DNA of 64,000 nucleotides, taken from assembly GCF_021216655.1 (NCBI RefSeq), contig NZ_CP080437.1:2480001-2544000 (forward strand), in the 5' to 3' direction. This document shows, piece by piece, positions 26,032 through 34,045 of this stretch (positions are counted from its first letter, which is position 1; the number at the start of each line of letters is the position of its first letter). The notes beneath the pieces are model-generated. The model saw only the letters and a program-made list of their open reading frames with translations. It was not told where the DNA came from and searched no databases. The translations under genes and the position numbers were made by a program. Source of the stretch: Clavibacter michiganensis. GTDB taxonomy: Bacteria > Actinomycetota > Actinomycetes > Actinomycetales > Microbacteriaceae.

Positions 26032-27251
26032 GCGACGCACCCGCACCCGCACCCGCATCCGCCGCCGACGACCTGCTCGACCTCGGCGCGCTCCGCCGTC
26101 GGCCCGACGTCGAGGCCGAGAACCTCTTCGCCGTGGACGCGGCCGACCGGCTGCTCCTCGACGAGCTCGTGGCGCTGCTCGACGCGGCCTCCGCTGCCGG
26201 GCATCCCGTCCGGCCCGAGGAGCTCGTCGTGGTCGGCGACCAGTACGGCGCCCTCGCGCTCGGCGCCGCCGCCGCGCTGCGTCGAGCGGGGGCGCCGGAT
26301 CCCATCCGCATCCGCGTCCACCAGGACGCCCTCGCCTCCGAGACCGCGCTCCGCCTCAACGCGGAGCTGATCGGCGAGACCGCGGAGATCGCCCACCACG
26401 GGCTGGACGACGCCCTAGCTGCCGGTGCCCGCGTCGTCGTCGCGCGTCTGCCCCGCAGCCTCGACGCGCTCGACGAGTGGGCCGGCGTGCTCGCGCGGGC
26501 GGCCGCCGACGACGTGACGGTGCTCGCCGGCGGACGCGTGAAGCACATGACCCCCGCGATGACCGACGTGCTCCGCCGCCGCTTCGGCGAGGTGCACGCC
26601 ACGCTCGCCCGGCAGAAGTCGCGGATCGTCGTCGCGCGACAGCCGCTGACCGCGACCGTCGACGACGGCGACGCCTACCCCCGCCGCGCGTCCCACCCCG
26701 ACCTCGGCCTCGAGGTGCGCGCGCACGGCGCCGCCTTCGCGGGTGCCCGCGTCGACATCGGCACGCGCTTCCTCCTCTCCTTCCTCGCCGACCTGCCCGC
26801 CCACGCCCGCGTCGCGGTCGACCTCGGCTGCGGCACGGGCGTCCTCGCGTCGGCCGTCGCGCTCGCCCGGCCGGACCTGCGCGTGATCGCGACCGACCAG
26901 TCGTGGGCGGCCGTCGACTCGGCGCGCGCGACCGTCGCCGCGAACGGGGTCGCGGACCGGGTGACCGTGGTGCGCGACGACGCGGGATCCACCGTGCCCG
27001 ACGGATCCGCCGACCTCGTGCTCCTGAACCCGCCCTTCCACACGGGCGCCACCGTCCACGCGGGCCTCGCGCCGCGCCTGTTCGCCGCCGCCGCGCGCAT
27101 GCTCCGCCCCGGCGGCCAGCTCTGGACCGTCTACAACAGCCCGCTCGGCTACCGGCCGCAGCTGACCCGCATCGTGGGCCCCACGCGCGAGGCGGGTCGG
27201 AACGCGAAGTTCACGGTCGCCGTCTCGACGACGCCCGACCGGCGGGCCTAG
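26028..27251 (+). CDS. RlmG/RsmC-like SAM-dependent methyltransferase
   Basis: 407 residues. An N-terminal inactive methyltransferase-like half (about 10-200) precedes a catalytic half with motif I VAVDLGCGTGVLASAVALAR, acidic loop VIATDQSWAAVDSA, and the NPPF motif in LVLLNPPFHTGATVHAG. NPPF marks N-methylation of a base, and the two-half layout is that of RsmC/RlmG enzymes acting on guanine N2 of rRNA. The actual rRNA site is unknown. GTG 26028 overlaps the hspR stop, so it may be cotranscribed with the heat-shock operon. Confidence 0.85.
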   Translation: MSDAPAPAPASAADDLLDLGALRRRPDVEAENLFAVDAADRLLLDELVALLDAASAAGHPVRPEELVVVGDQYGALALGAAAALRRAGAPDPIRIRVHQDALASETALRLNAELIGETAEIAHHGLDDALAAGARVVVARLPRSLDALDEWAGVLARAAADDVTVLAGGRVKHMTPAMTDVLRRRFGEVHATLARQKSRIVVARQPLTATVDDGDAYPRRASHPDLGLEVRAHGAAFAGARVDIGTRFLLSFLADLPAHARVAVDLGCGTGVLASAVALARPDLRVIATDQSWAAVDSARATVAANGVADRVTVVRDDAGSTVPDGSADLVLLNPPFHTGATVHAGLAPRLFAAAARMLRPGGQLWTVYNSPLGYRPQLTRIVGPTREAGRNAKFTVAVSTTPDRRA

Positions 27252-27303
27252 CCTCGGGTCCACCGCGGCCGCCCGGCCCGCGCCCGCTCGCCGAGGAGCC
27301 GCC

Positions 27304-27743
27304 ATGCCCACCTTCCGCACCCGCGTCCTGCAGGCCCGCGTCAGCGCGACCGGCCTCCCGGTGCCCCGGAGGCCCTCGACGAGCTGGGCGCCGGGAAGCG
27401 CCCCGCGGTCGTCGTCACCGTCGCGGGCTACACGTACCGCACGAGCGTCGGCGCGATGGGCGGCCAGCACCTCATCCCGCTGAGCGCCGCGCATCGCGCC
27501 GCGTCGGGCGTCGCTGCCGACGACGACGTCGAGGTGACCATCGAGCTCGACGAGCAGCCGCGCGAGGCCGTGATCCCGGACGAGGTCGCCGCCGCCCTCG
27601 CCGCGGAGCCCGCCCTGGCTGCGGCGTTCCGCGCGCTCTCGTCGAGCCGGCAGCGCGCCGTCGTGGATCCGATCGCCGAGGCGAAGACCGCCGAGACCCG
27701 CGCGCGCCGCGTCGAGAAGGCGCTCGCCGCGTTGCGCGGCTGA
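27304..27743 (+). pseudogene. DUF1905/YdeI-like domain protein, frameshifted
   Basis: The first frame from ATG 27304 gives MPTFRTRV and, after an Ala/Val stretch, TGLPVP. The second continues PEALDELGAGKRPAVVVTVA, GYTYRTSVGAMGGQHLIPLS, and then the YdeI-type end (RQRAVVDPIAEAKTAETRAR). This is the complete DUF1905 plus C-terminal domain order. One base is missing in the four-C run at 27364-27367; five Cs would give a continuous 146-residue protein of normal length. Without it, only residues from about 52 on could be made, from ATG 27456. Function of the family is unknown. It is either a recent null mutation or a consensus error. Confidence 0.78.
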
Positions 27744-27774
27744 CCCCGCCCGGCCGGCGTCCGCGCCGCGCTCG

Positions 27775-28011
27775 TCATGACGTCGGCGGATCCAGCACCA
27801 GCAGCTCGCCGATCTCGCACTCCAGCGCGCGGCAGACCGCGACGAGGGTCGAGTAGCGGATCGCCCGGGCCCGGTCGTTCTTCAGCACGGAGAGGTTCAC
27901 CTGGCTCACGCCCACGATCGCGCTCAGCCGCGTGAGCGTCATGCCGCGGGCCGCGAGCAGCTCGTCGAGGCGGCAGTGGACGCCGGTGGGGCCGTCGTCG
28001 TCGGCGCCCAT
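27775..28011 (-). CDS. Small XRE-type HTH regulator (YozG-like)
   Basis: 78 residues consisting almost entirely of a Cro/CI helix-turn-helix: LDELLAARGMTLTRLSAIVG, VSQVNLSVLKNDRARAIRYS, TLVAVCRALECEIGELLVLD. Such short regulators usually follow a DUF2975 membrane protein, as here, with stop and start sharing one base (TGATG). The pair probably responds to an envelope signal. The target is unknown; an imperfect palindrome at 28660-28687 before the operon is a candidate. Confidence 0.85.
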   Translation of the reverse strand: MGADDDGPTGVHCRLDELLAARGMTLTRLSAIVGVSQVNLSVLKNDRARAIRYSTLVAVCRALECEIGELLVLDPPTS

Positions 28012-28661
28012 CAGACCAGGCCGCGGGTGTCGCGCTGCAGGGTCTCGCCGTGCTCGACCACGAGGCCCACGATCATCAGGGCGAAGCCGAGCGCGATGGT
28101 CGACGCGTCTACCTCCGCGACGACGGGCCAGAAGCCGTCGAGCCCCTCGGCGGGGTCGTTGAGCGCGTCGCCGACCATCCAGGCCACGCCCGTGCGCGCG
28201 GCGAGCGACAGCAGAGCCGCGATCATCACGGTGCCGCCCGCGAGCGTGACCACGAGGCTCAGGCGGCGGGCGAGCGGATCCGGCCGGAGCAGCCGGCGGG
28301 CGAGGATCGCGACGGTGCCCGCGAGCGCCATGCCGACGGAGGCGTCGAGCGCGATGCGGACGACGTGCAGCGCGACGATGCCGCCGGACAGCTCGCCCAC
28401 CGCGACCTCAGCGGTGCGGTACGCGCCCGATCGGAGGTCGGCGGGGCCGGCGTCGGCCTCGGTCGGCAAGGATCCGCGCATCTCGAGCGACGTGTGCACC
28501 ACCCCGGTCCGCACGGTCTCGACCGCGCTCACGACGGCCGCAACGGCCACCGCCAGCAGCACGAGCACGGCGATCGCGAGGGCCGTCCACAGGACGCCGC
28601 GCGTGACGCGCGCGGCCGACCCGGTGCCGGCGAGGGGTGTGCGTGCCATGGTGCGTCCCAT
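28011..28661 (-). CDS. DUF2975-like integral membrane protein
   Basis: 216 residues with four hydrophobic segments: about 22-46 (LWTALAIAVLVLLAVAVAAV), 92-117, 133-158 and 185-205 (ASTIALGFALMIVGLVVEHG). The layout and the downstream YozG-type regulator match the DUF2975 family. ATG 28661 is the first start; ATG 28649 (MARTPLAG) is equally likely, because the palindrome at 28660-28687 would otherwise overlap the start codon. Function unknown. Confidence 0.75.
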   Translation of the reverse strand: MGRTMARTPLAGTGSAARVTRGVLWTALAIAVLVLLAVAVAAVVSAVETVRTGVVHTSLEMRGSLPTEADAGPADLRSGAYRTAEVAVGELSGGIVALHVVRIALDASVGMALAGTVAILARRLLRPDPLARRLSLVVTLAGGTVMIAALLSLAARTGVAWMVGDALNDPAEGLDGFWPVVAEVDASTIALGFALMIVGLVVEHGETLQRDTRGLV

Positions 28662-28687
28662 CGATCATCGTTACAACGAATGTCGAT
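28660..28687. promoter_or_regulatory. Imperfect palindrome upstream of the DUF2975/HTH operon
   Basis: ATCGATCATCGTT, two bases, AACGAATGTCGAT: 10 of 13 positions pair. It is AT-rich in a GC-rich context and lies at the start of the operon. Possible autoregulatory operator of the HTH protein. Confidence 0.4.
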
Positions 28688-28729
28688 ATGGTGGCACGCG
28701 CTCGGGCCCGGTGTCGAGGCCCGCGGGGA

Positions 28730-29149
28730 TCACGCCGGGTGCGTGCGGAACCACTCCAGCAGCCAGCGGGCACGGGACGGCGCGTCGGGACGCGCGGCGG
28801 CGGACGCCGGGCGGTCGAGGAAGTCGTCGTAGCCGCGGAGCTGGCGGAGGGTCGCGTCGTCGACCGTGCGGAAGCCCATCGACCAGGCGGGGAACTGGCG
28901 TGCGGGGATCTCCTCGTCGAGCAGCAGCCGCACGTCGGTGTGGCGCGCATCGGCCTCGATGGTCGCGAACACCGACTCCACGGCGTCGTGCGGGCCCTCG
29001 AGCACCTGCATGAACTTGCCGTCGCGGTGCAGCAGCAGGCCGGTGAGGCCGGTCTGCTCGTTGTTGTGGATGCACTGGCCGAGGAGCTCGGCCAGGTCGT
29101 CGTCGCTCATCTGCCGTGTGGCCGTGCTCGTGTAGACGGTCGTCCGCAT
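28730..29149 (-). CDS. BLUF-domain blue-light receptor
   Basis: 139 residues, a stand-alone BLUF domain binding FAD. The photochemical residues are all present: Tyr6 (TTVYTSTA), Asn30 (HNNEQTGLTGLLLHRDG), Gln48 (KFMQVLEGP), Trp89 and Met91 (FPAWSMGF). Conserved EADARHTDV follows the third strand. There is no output domain; the C-terminal 40 residues are short helices, so signalling is presumably through a protein partner. ATG 29149 follows a G-rich stretch (AGGGGGG). Neighbours do not reveal the partner. Confidence 0.93.
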   Translation of the reverse strand: MRTTVYTSTATRQMSDDDLAELLGQCIHNNEQTGLTGLLLHRDGKFMQVLEGPHDAVESVFATIEADARHTDVRLLLDEEIPARQFPAWSMGFRTVDDATLRQLRGYDDFLDRPASAAARPDAPSRARWLLEWFRTHPA

Positions 29150-29565
29150 GGTGCCCCCCTGGTGCTGTGATCCCATCCTCGCGCGTCGCGGGCGTGCACC
29201 GTGCACCCGATGCGCGCGCGGCGCGGGGCGGACATCGCGGGGCCGGTGACCCACCGGGGTCCGGCCGGCCGGACCGATGACAAGAGCCCGGCGCGTCCAC
29301 GGGTACGGCGCGCGCCGGGCTCCTGCTGCTGCCGCGTCCGTTCGGGTCGGTTCGCGGAGGGATCTGATGAGCTGCCCCGCTCGGCGGGGGGACGCGGCGG
29401 GCGCTCCTCGGGTATCCATTCGCACGGCGGCATCGGGGGGAATCCGCTGTGCTGAAGAGGACTCTACGTCGCCTGTCCTCTCTTTGGAGGACAAGTCGTG
29501 CACGAATAGCGGGTGATCCGAGGGTGAGACGAGGGTGAGAGGCCCGGGAACCCGCCGATCGGCGA
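29150..29565. other. Intergenic stretch with hairpins
   Basis: 416 bases without a convincing gene. It holds the terminator-like hairpin at 29284-29322, a CCCCGC-tcg-GCGGGG hairpin near 29374, and the short inverted repeat TGTCCTC-N6-GAGGACA at 29474-29493. An additional GAGGAC copy lies nearby at about 29457. The last could be a protein-binding site. Confidence 0.5.
29284..29322 (-). terminator. Terminator-like hairpin
   Basis: Perfect 12-bp stem GAGCCCGGCGCG (29284-29295) with 29311-29322 and a 15-base loop, between the BLUF gene and the 2H phosphoesterase gene. Confidence 0.6.
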
Positions 29566-30294
29566 TCAGAGGGCGGCGCCCCCGAGCGTCCACGTGCGCA
29601 CGTGCTCCCACGTGAGGGTCGTCCACCAGCGGCCGGACCAGTCCGGGCTGGCGGTGCGGTACATGACGACCGTGTCGCCGACGAAGCCCGTCGGCACGGG
29701 CTCGTCGAGCTCGCGGATGAAGGCGCCGACCTCGTCGTGCAGGTCGGGGCGGACGAGGAGGTCGTGCGAGGCGAGCGAGAGGTGCGCCCGGAAGCGCGCG
29801 GGGTCGAACGAGTGGTGCTCGGGGGAGTCCATGGGTCGGCGGAACGGTGCCGCGACGCGGTCGATGTCCGCCGCGAGCGCGAGCAGCTCGGCGTTCTGGC
29901 TGCCGTCCGGCAGGCCGTCCACGTCGTAGACGAAGCCGAAGCCGTGCTCGCGGACGCCCGCGTTGTGCACGGGGAACGCGGGACGGTCGGCGAGGAGCTC
30001 GGTGACCGCCTCGATCACCCGCGGCTCGTCGTGCCCGAACGGCTGGCTCCCGATGAGCGTCGCGTGCGGGGGGAAGGCGCCGGCGGACACGAGGCCGTAC
30101 TGCGCGCGGATCTGGTCGGTGACGACGGTCACGGCCCGGCAGGTGCGCGCGTCGGGGCGGAGGAAGATCCCGTAGCGGTAGGGGTCGCTGTCGTCGCGGG
30201 GGAGCAGCGACGGACGCATCTCGACCCGGCTCGCCGACGCGGGCGCGGTGTCGGGGGCGGCGAGCGCGTATGCGGTGGGGTCGTCGTGGTCCAT
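29566..30294 (-). CDS. 2H phosphoesterase (2'-5' RNA ligase superfamily)
   Basis: 242 residues. The two catalytic H-x-T/S motifs are present: PPHATLIGS (His77) and RAHLSLAS (His171), about 90 residues apart as expected. Members act on 2',3'-cyclic phosphates or related nucleotides; the exact substrate is unknown. ATG 30294 has GGAGG eight bases upstream. A perfect LacI-type operator lies 29 bases upstream of the start, and a LacI regulator gene ends 165 bases upstream, so regulation by that protein is likely. Confidence 0.85.
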   Translation of the reverse strand: MDHDDPTAYALAAPDTAPASASRVEMRPSLLPRDDSDPYRYGIFLRPDARTCRAVTVVTDQIRAQYGLVSAGAFPPHATLIGSQPFGHDEPRVIEAVTELLADRPAFPVHNAGVREHGFGFVYDVDGLPDGSQNAELLALAADIDRVAAPFRRPMDSPEHHSFDPARFRAHLSLASHDLLVRPDLHDEVGAFIRELDEPVPTGFVGDTVVMYRTASPDWSGRWWTTLTWEHVRTWTLGGAAL

Positions 30295-30322
30295 GGGGAT
30301 CCTCCAGGCGTCGATCGAGCGC

Positions 30323-30336
30323 AGGGAACGTTCCCT
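30323..30336. promoter_or_regulatory. LacI-family operator
   Basis: Perfect 14-bp palindrome AGGGAACGTTCCCT with the central CG and GGGAACGTTCCC core typical of LacI-family operators. It lies directly before the 2H phosphoesterase gene and downstream of the LacI regulator gene. Confidence 0.75.
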
Positions 30337-30458
30337 ACGTGGCGACGACGATGGTTCCACATCGCGGATCGGCGAGCGCGGCCGCGGGGTGAACGGCGGG
30401 TGGACGCGCGGTGCGCGGGCGCGGGGACGGTGCCCGCGCGGCGACCGCGCGGCGTGCG

Positions 30459-31487
30459 TCAGGCGCGGAGGCGTGCGGCCGTGCGGCCCGGGATCAGCGC
30501 GCCGTCGACCGCGGTGTGGCACGTGCCCGTGACGGTGCCGTCGATGCGGTCGACCACGGCGTCGACGGCGAGGGCGCCGATGACGGGGATCGGCTGGCGC
30601 CAGGTCGTGAAGTCGAGGAGCGCGCTCGTGAAGGGCGGCAGGCCGTCGTAGCCGGTGATGGAGACGCCGTCGGGGGCGGTGATGCCGCGGCGGCACAGGC
30701 CGTCGAGGATCGCGAGGGCCCACCCGTCGCTCGGGGCCATGATCGCGGTGACGCCGCCCGCGTCGACGATCGCCTGCGCGATGCCGTCCGCCCCCTCGAT
30801 GTGCCCGCCCCGGTGCTCCTCCCCGCGCACGTGCACGGCGTCGAGGCCGAGCTCGCGGAGTCGGTCGAGCATCGCGCGGGTGCGGGCGGACATCGTGAGG
30901 GAGATGGCGGGCGGGAGCGTGAGCACTGCGACGCGGCGGTGGCCGAGGGACGCCACGTGGTCGGCGAGCCCGCGGCCGCCCGCCGTCTCGTCGCAGTAGA
31001 CGCTGCTGAGCGACGCGTCCACCTCGGGGCGGCCCGCGACGACCGTGGGGATCCGGCGCGCTGACGGCAGGATGTCCGCGACGGGGAGCGCGCCGCTGCA
31101 CACGATGAGCCCCTCGACCTGCAGCGAGACGAGCGTCTCGAGGGCCTTGCGCTCCTCCACCACGTCGAACGCGCCGAAGCCCGTCGCCGTGACGACCCGG
31201 TACCCGCGCTCCGACGCCCGCTGCTGCAGCGCCGTGAGCAGGTGCCCGTAGAAGGGCGTGGACGCGTCGCGCACGAGGACGCCCAGCGTGTGGGTGCGGT
31301 GCGCCGACATCCCGCGCGCGTGGGCGTTGGCGACGTAGCCGAGCGCGGCCGCGGCGTCGCGGACCGTCTGCTGCGTGGCGGGGGCGACTCCCGGGGCGCC
31401 GGAGAGGGCGCGCGAGACGACGGACTTGGAGACGCCCGCTCGCGCGGCGACGTCGTGGATGGTGGGGGCGGCGCCGGGGCGGCTCAT
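30459..31487 (-). CDS. LacI-family transcriptional regulator
   Basis: 342 residues. DNA-binding head: TIHDVAARAGVSKSVVSRAL, with hinge NAHARGMSAHRTHTLGVLV. The periplasmic-binding-protein-like core runs from about 65 to 330 (GVLVRDASTPFYGHLLTALQ, then YDGLPPFTSALLDFTTWRQP). The ligand is probably a sugar by family, but no sugar genes are adjacent. ATG 31487 is chosen because the head starts right there; the open frame continues upstream without a ribosome site. The palindrome at 30323-30336 is a likely target. Confidence 0.9.
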   Translation of the reverse strand: MSRPGAAPTIHDVAARAGVSKSVVSRALSGAPGVAPATQQTVRDAAAALGYVANAHARGMSAHRTHTLGVLVRDASTPFYGHLLTALQQRASERGYRVVTATGFGAFDVVEERKALETLVSLQVEGLIVCSGALPVADILPSARRIPTVVAGRPEVDASLSSVYCDETAGGRGLADHVASLGHRRVAVLTLPPAISLTMSARTRAMLDRLRELGLDAVHVRGEEHRGGHIEGADGIAQAIVDAGGVTAIMAPSDGWALAILDGLCRRGITAPDGVSITGYDGLPPFTSALLDFTTWRQPIPVIGALAVDAVVDRIDGTVTGTCHTAVDGALIPGRTAARLRA

Positions 31488-31608
31488 GCGCGGATCCGCG
31501 GGGCGGAGGATCCGGGGGCGGCTGCGGAGCGCGGGTTCGGCGCGGGGCGGCGGGCGGCGGAGGGCACGTGTCCACGGTAGCGATGCTCGGGCGCCGTGCG
31601 GGGGAGGG

Positions 31609-31887
31609 TCAGGGGCGCGCGGGCGGCGGGTCCTCGTCGGGCGGCAGCCGGGGCGGGAGCGGGAGGCCGGATGCGCTGGATCCGAGGCGGCGGAGGACCG
31701 CGCGCCCGGCCAGGCGGAGGAGGCCGGGCGGCCGCCCCGCGGTGGTCCGGTCGGCATCCGCTGCGGCCGTCGCGCGGCGGGTCGCGCGGAGCGGGTCGTC
31801 GTCGGCGGGATCCCCCGGCCAGACGTCATGCAGCGCGCGCAGCCGCTCCTGCAGGAGGTCGTCGTCGCGGTCGGGGCTGCTCAGCAC
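31609..31887 (-). CDS. Hypothetical small protein
   Basis: 92 residues from GTG 31887, which has GGGGAGG seven bases upstream. It opens VLSSPDRDDDLLQERLRALH and DVWPGDPADDDPLRATRRAT, then becomes Arg/Pro/Gly-rich (LLRLAGRAVLRRLG). No family recognised and no membrane segment. The ribosome site and the acidic helical start support translation; the low-complexity tail does not. Confidence 0.5.
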   Translation of the reverse strand: MLSSPDRDDDLLQERLRALHDVWPGDPADDDPLRATRRATAAADADRTTAGRPPGLLRLAGRAVLRRLGSSASGLPLPPRLPPDEDPPPARP

Positions 31888-32073
31888 GCGCGGCCTCCCC
31901 GGGCGATGCGGCAGGGGCGGCCGCGGTGCGATGTGCCGACGCCGGGCGGCGTGCGCGGGTGCGGGGCGTGCGGCATGGGACCTCGGGCTGCGGCTCGGAC
32001 GGGAGGGGCACGAGGCTACGGGCCGCGCGGATCCGCCGTCGCGGCTCCTGCACATGCCGCCGCACGGGGCACG

Positions 32074-32697
32074 TCAGCGGTACCACTCCTCGTCGATGGT
32101 GGCGAGGCGCGACGGGTGCACCTCAGCGGTCAGCCCGTAGAAGCGCTGGAAGACCATGATCAGCGGGCGCCAGCGGTCGGGGTCGATCCGGTCCGTCCGC
32201 TCCCCGAGGACCGCCCGGTGCACGTGCACCCGCGTGACCCTCACCTCGTACGTCGCCGCGCCGCCCTCCTCGAGGGGATGCGCCGCGATGACCCGCCCCT
32301 CCAGCGCCACAGGGCACTCGAGGGCGCGGGGCGGCGCCACGGTCTCGGATGCGTGCGGCGTCAGCCCGGCGTGGGCGAATCGGTCGGCGACGTGCCGGTA
32401 GCCGACGGCGGCCTTGTCGGCGGGCACGGGGTCGCGTCCGGTCGTGAGCGCGAGGCGGTCCACCGCGTCGACCTGGTCCGCGGAGGGCAGGTTGATCACG
32501 ACCTCGCCGGTGTCGCGCAGGTTGGCGGCGGTCTGGGATCGGCTGCCCATGCCGAGGACGGCGGTGCTGCCGAGCCAGAACAGCGACGACATGGGCGCCA
32601 GGTTCACCCGCCCGTCCACGCCGACCGTGCTGAGGAGGGCGACGGGCGTGCCGAAGTAGAGGATGGCGGGGTCGATGCGCACGTGGGCGGCGTCCAT
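32074..32697 (-). CDS. Flavin reductase-like FMN-binding split-barrel protein
   Basis: 207 residues. YFGTPVALLSTVGVDGRVNL, APMSSLFWLGSTAVLGMGSR and SQTAANLRDTGEVVINLPSA are the FMN-binding strand order of the flavin reductase/HpaC-like family. A later AHPLEEGGAATYEVRVTRVH completes the barrel. It probably uses FMN with a nicotinamide cofactor; a partner monooxygenase is not adjacent. Start is ATG 32697; it is transcribed away from the amidohydrolase. Confidence 0.85.
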   Translation of the reverse strand: MDAAHVRIDPAILYFGTPVALLSTVGVDGRVNLAPMSSLFWLGSTAVLGMGSRSQTAANLRDTGEVVINLPSADQVDAVDRLALTTGRDPVPADKAAVGYRHVADRFAHAGLTPHASETVAPPRALECPVALEGRVIAAHPLEEGGAATYEVRVTRVHVHRAVLGERTDRIDPDRWRPLIMVFQRFYGLTAEVHPSRLATIDEEWYR

Positions 32698-32813
32698 GGT
32701 GATCCGATCGTCGAGGTGAGCGAGGCGGCGGCCGCCTCCCCCGGGTAGACGCCGCAGGGGGAGCGGACGTGAGGTCGTCGGCGCGCTAGGTTCGGCGGGA
32801 CCCGAGGAGGCGC

Positions 32814-33842
32814 ATGGACCACGAGGACGCGGGCGCCGGGCGCGGCGCGCCGAGCGGCGTCTGGCGCGTGCGGGAGCTGCGGCTCGACCGGATCCACCGC
32901 GAGGTCGCCGTGCGGATCGCCGGCGGTCGCGTGACGCTCGCCGATCCCGCCGAGGCGGTGGTCGGACGGCTCGACCTGGCGATCAGCGACGGCGTGGTCG
33001 ACCGGCACGTGCACCTGGGGCTCGTGGACCGCGCGGCGCTCGCCGGGTCGCCCGTCACGGCCGTGGTCGACCTCGGGTGGGATCCCGCCGAGATCGCCCG
33101 CATCGCCGCTCGCCCGCCCGCAGGGGTGGACGTCCGCTACGCGGGTCCGTTCCACACCGCCATGGGCGGTTACCCCTCGGATCGAGCGTGGGCGCCCGCA
33201 GCTGCGGTGCGCGAGGTGGCGCGTGCCGAGGACGCGGCGGCGGCCGTCGCGGAGGCCAGGGCGGGCGGATCCGGCGCGGTGAAGATCGTGCTGCACGACG
33301 GCGGGCCGCTCCTCGCCGACGACGTGCTGGCCGCGCTCGTCGACGCCGCGCACGCCGCCGGGCTGCCGGCCGCCGTGCACGCGGAGGGCGCGGGACAGGC
33401 GGCGCGCGCGATCCGGGCGGGCGCCGACGTGCTCGTGCACGTGCCGTGGACCGAGCGGCTCGACGACGCCACGCTGCGCGAGTCCGCGGCGCGGGACGTG
33501 CTCTGGATCTCGACCCTGGCGATCCACGACGGCACCGACCTCGCGACGGCCCTCGAGAACGCCCGCGGGTACGTGGCGCTCGGCGGCCGGATCGCGTATG
33601 GCACCGACCTCGGCAACGGCGACCTCCCCGTGGGCCTGAATGCGCGGGAGGTCGAGCTCCTCGGCGAGGTCGGGCTGCGGGGCCCGGCGCTGCTCGACGC
33701 CGTGCTGGGCAGCGCGCCCGGCGTCATCGCGCACGCGCTGGCGAGCGCGGATCCGCTGCCGTCGTCCGCCGACGCCACCGCCGGTGAACTCGTGGCGTGG
33801 CTGCGCGGGGCGCACCGGCTGGCATCCGCCGACCTCCGCTGA
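32814..33842 (+). CDS. Amidohydrolase-superfamily protein
   Basis: 342 residues. Metal-site residues: HxH in ISDGVVDRHVHLGLVD, a Lys candidate for the bridging carbamate in GSGAVKIVLHDGG, His in LPAAVHAEG and VLVHVPW, and the Asp of GRIAYGTDLGNGDLP. The order matches imidazolonepropionase/dipeptidase-like amidohydrolases. The N-terminal small domain is reduced, and no Q-rich substrate motif is recognised. ATG 32814 has GAGGAGG upstream and TAGGTT as a possible -10. Substrate unknown. Confidence 0.82.
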   Translation: MDHEDAGAGRGAPSGVWRVRELRLDRIHREVAVRIAGGRVTLADPAEAVVGRLDLAISDGVVDRHVHLGLVDRAALAGSPVTAVVDLGWDPAEIARIAARPPAGVDVRYAGPFHTAMGGYPSDRAWAPAAAVREVARAEDAAAAVAEARAGGSGAVKIVLHDGGPLLADDVLAALVDAAHAAGLPAAVHAEGAGQAARAIRAGADVLVHVPWTERLDDATLRESAARDVLWISTLAIHDGTDLATALENARGYVALGGRIAYGTDLGNGDLPVGLNAREVELLGEVGLRGPALLDAVLGSAPGVIAHALASADPLPSSADATAGELVAWLRGAHRLASADLR

Positions 33843-33943
33843 GCGACCGTCGACCACGCAACCCGGCACCCGTCGACCGCGCGCGCCTAGGCTGGAGCAT
33901 CCCCTGGACCCCGAGTCGCGCAGAGCACCCACCGCGCGCACGA

Positions 33944-33961
33944 CGGAGAGCGCGCTCTCCG
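33944..33961. promoter_or_regulatory. Perfect 18-bp palindrome
   Basis: CGGAGAGCGCGCTCTCCG in the gap between the amidohydrolase and the SGNH-like gene, after a TAGGCT -10-like element (33887-33892). Having no loop, it is more likely an operator than a terminator. Confidence 0.35.
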
Positions 33962-34045
33962 CGCCCCCCGCCCCTCCGCGCGGGCCGCCGGATGTCGGCG
34001 CCCGGAACGGAGCGCGCCGGATCCGCCCCCTGCCCCAGGACCCCC

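Noticed and set aside
30459..31829. Extended 456-residue form of the LacI regulator
   Set aside because: The extra N-terminus is Arg/Pro-rich without ribosome site, while the DNA-binding head begins right after ATG 31487.
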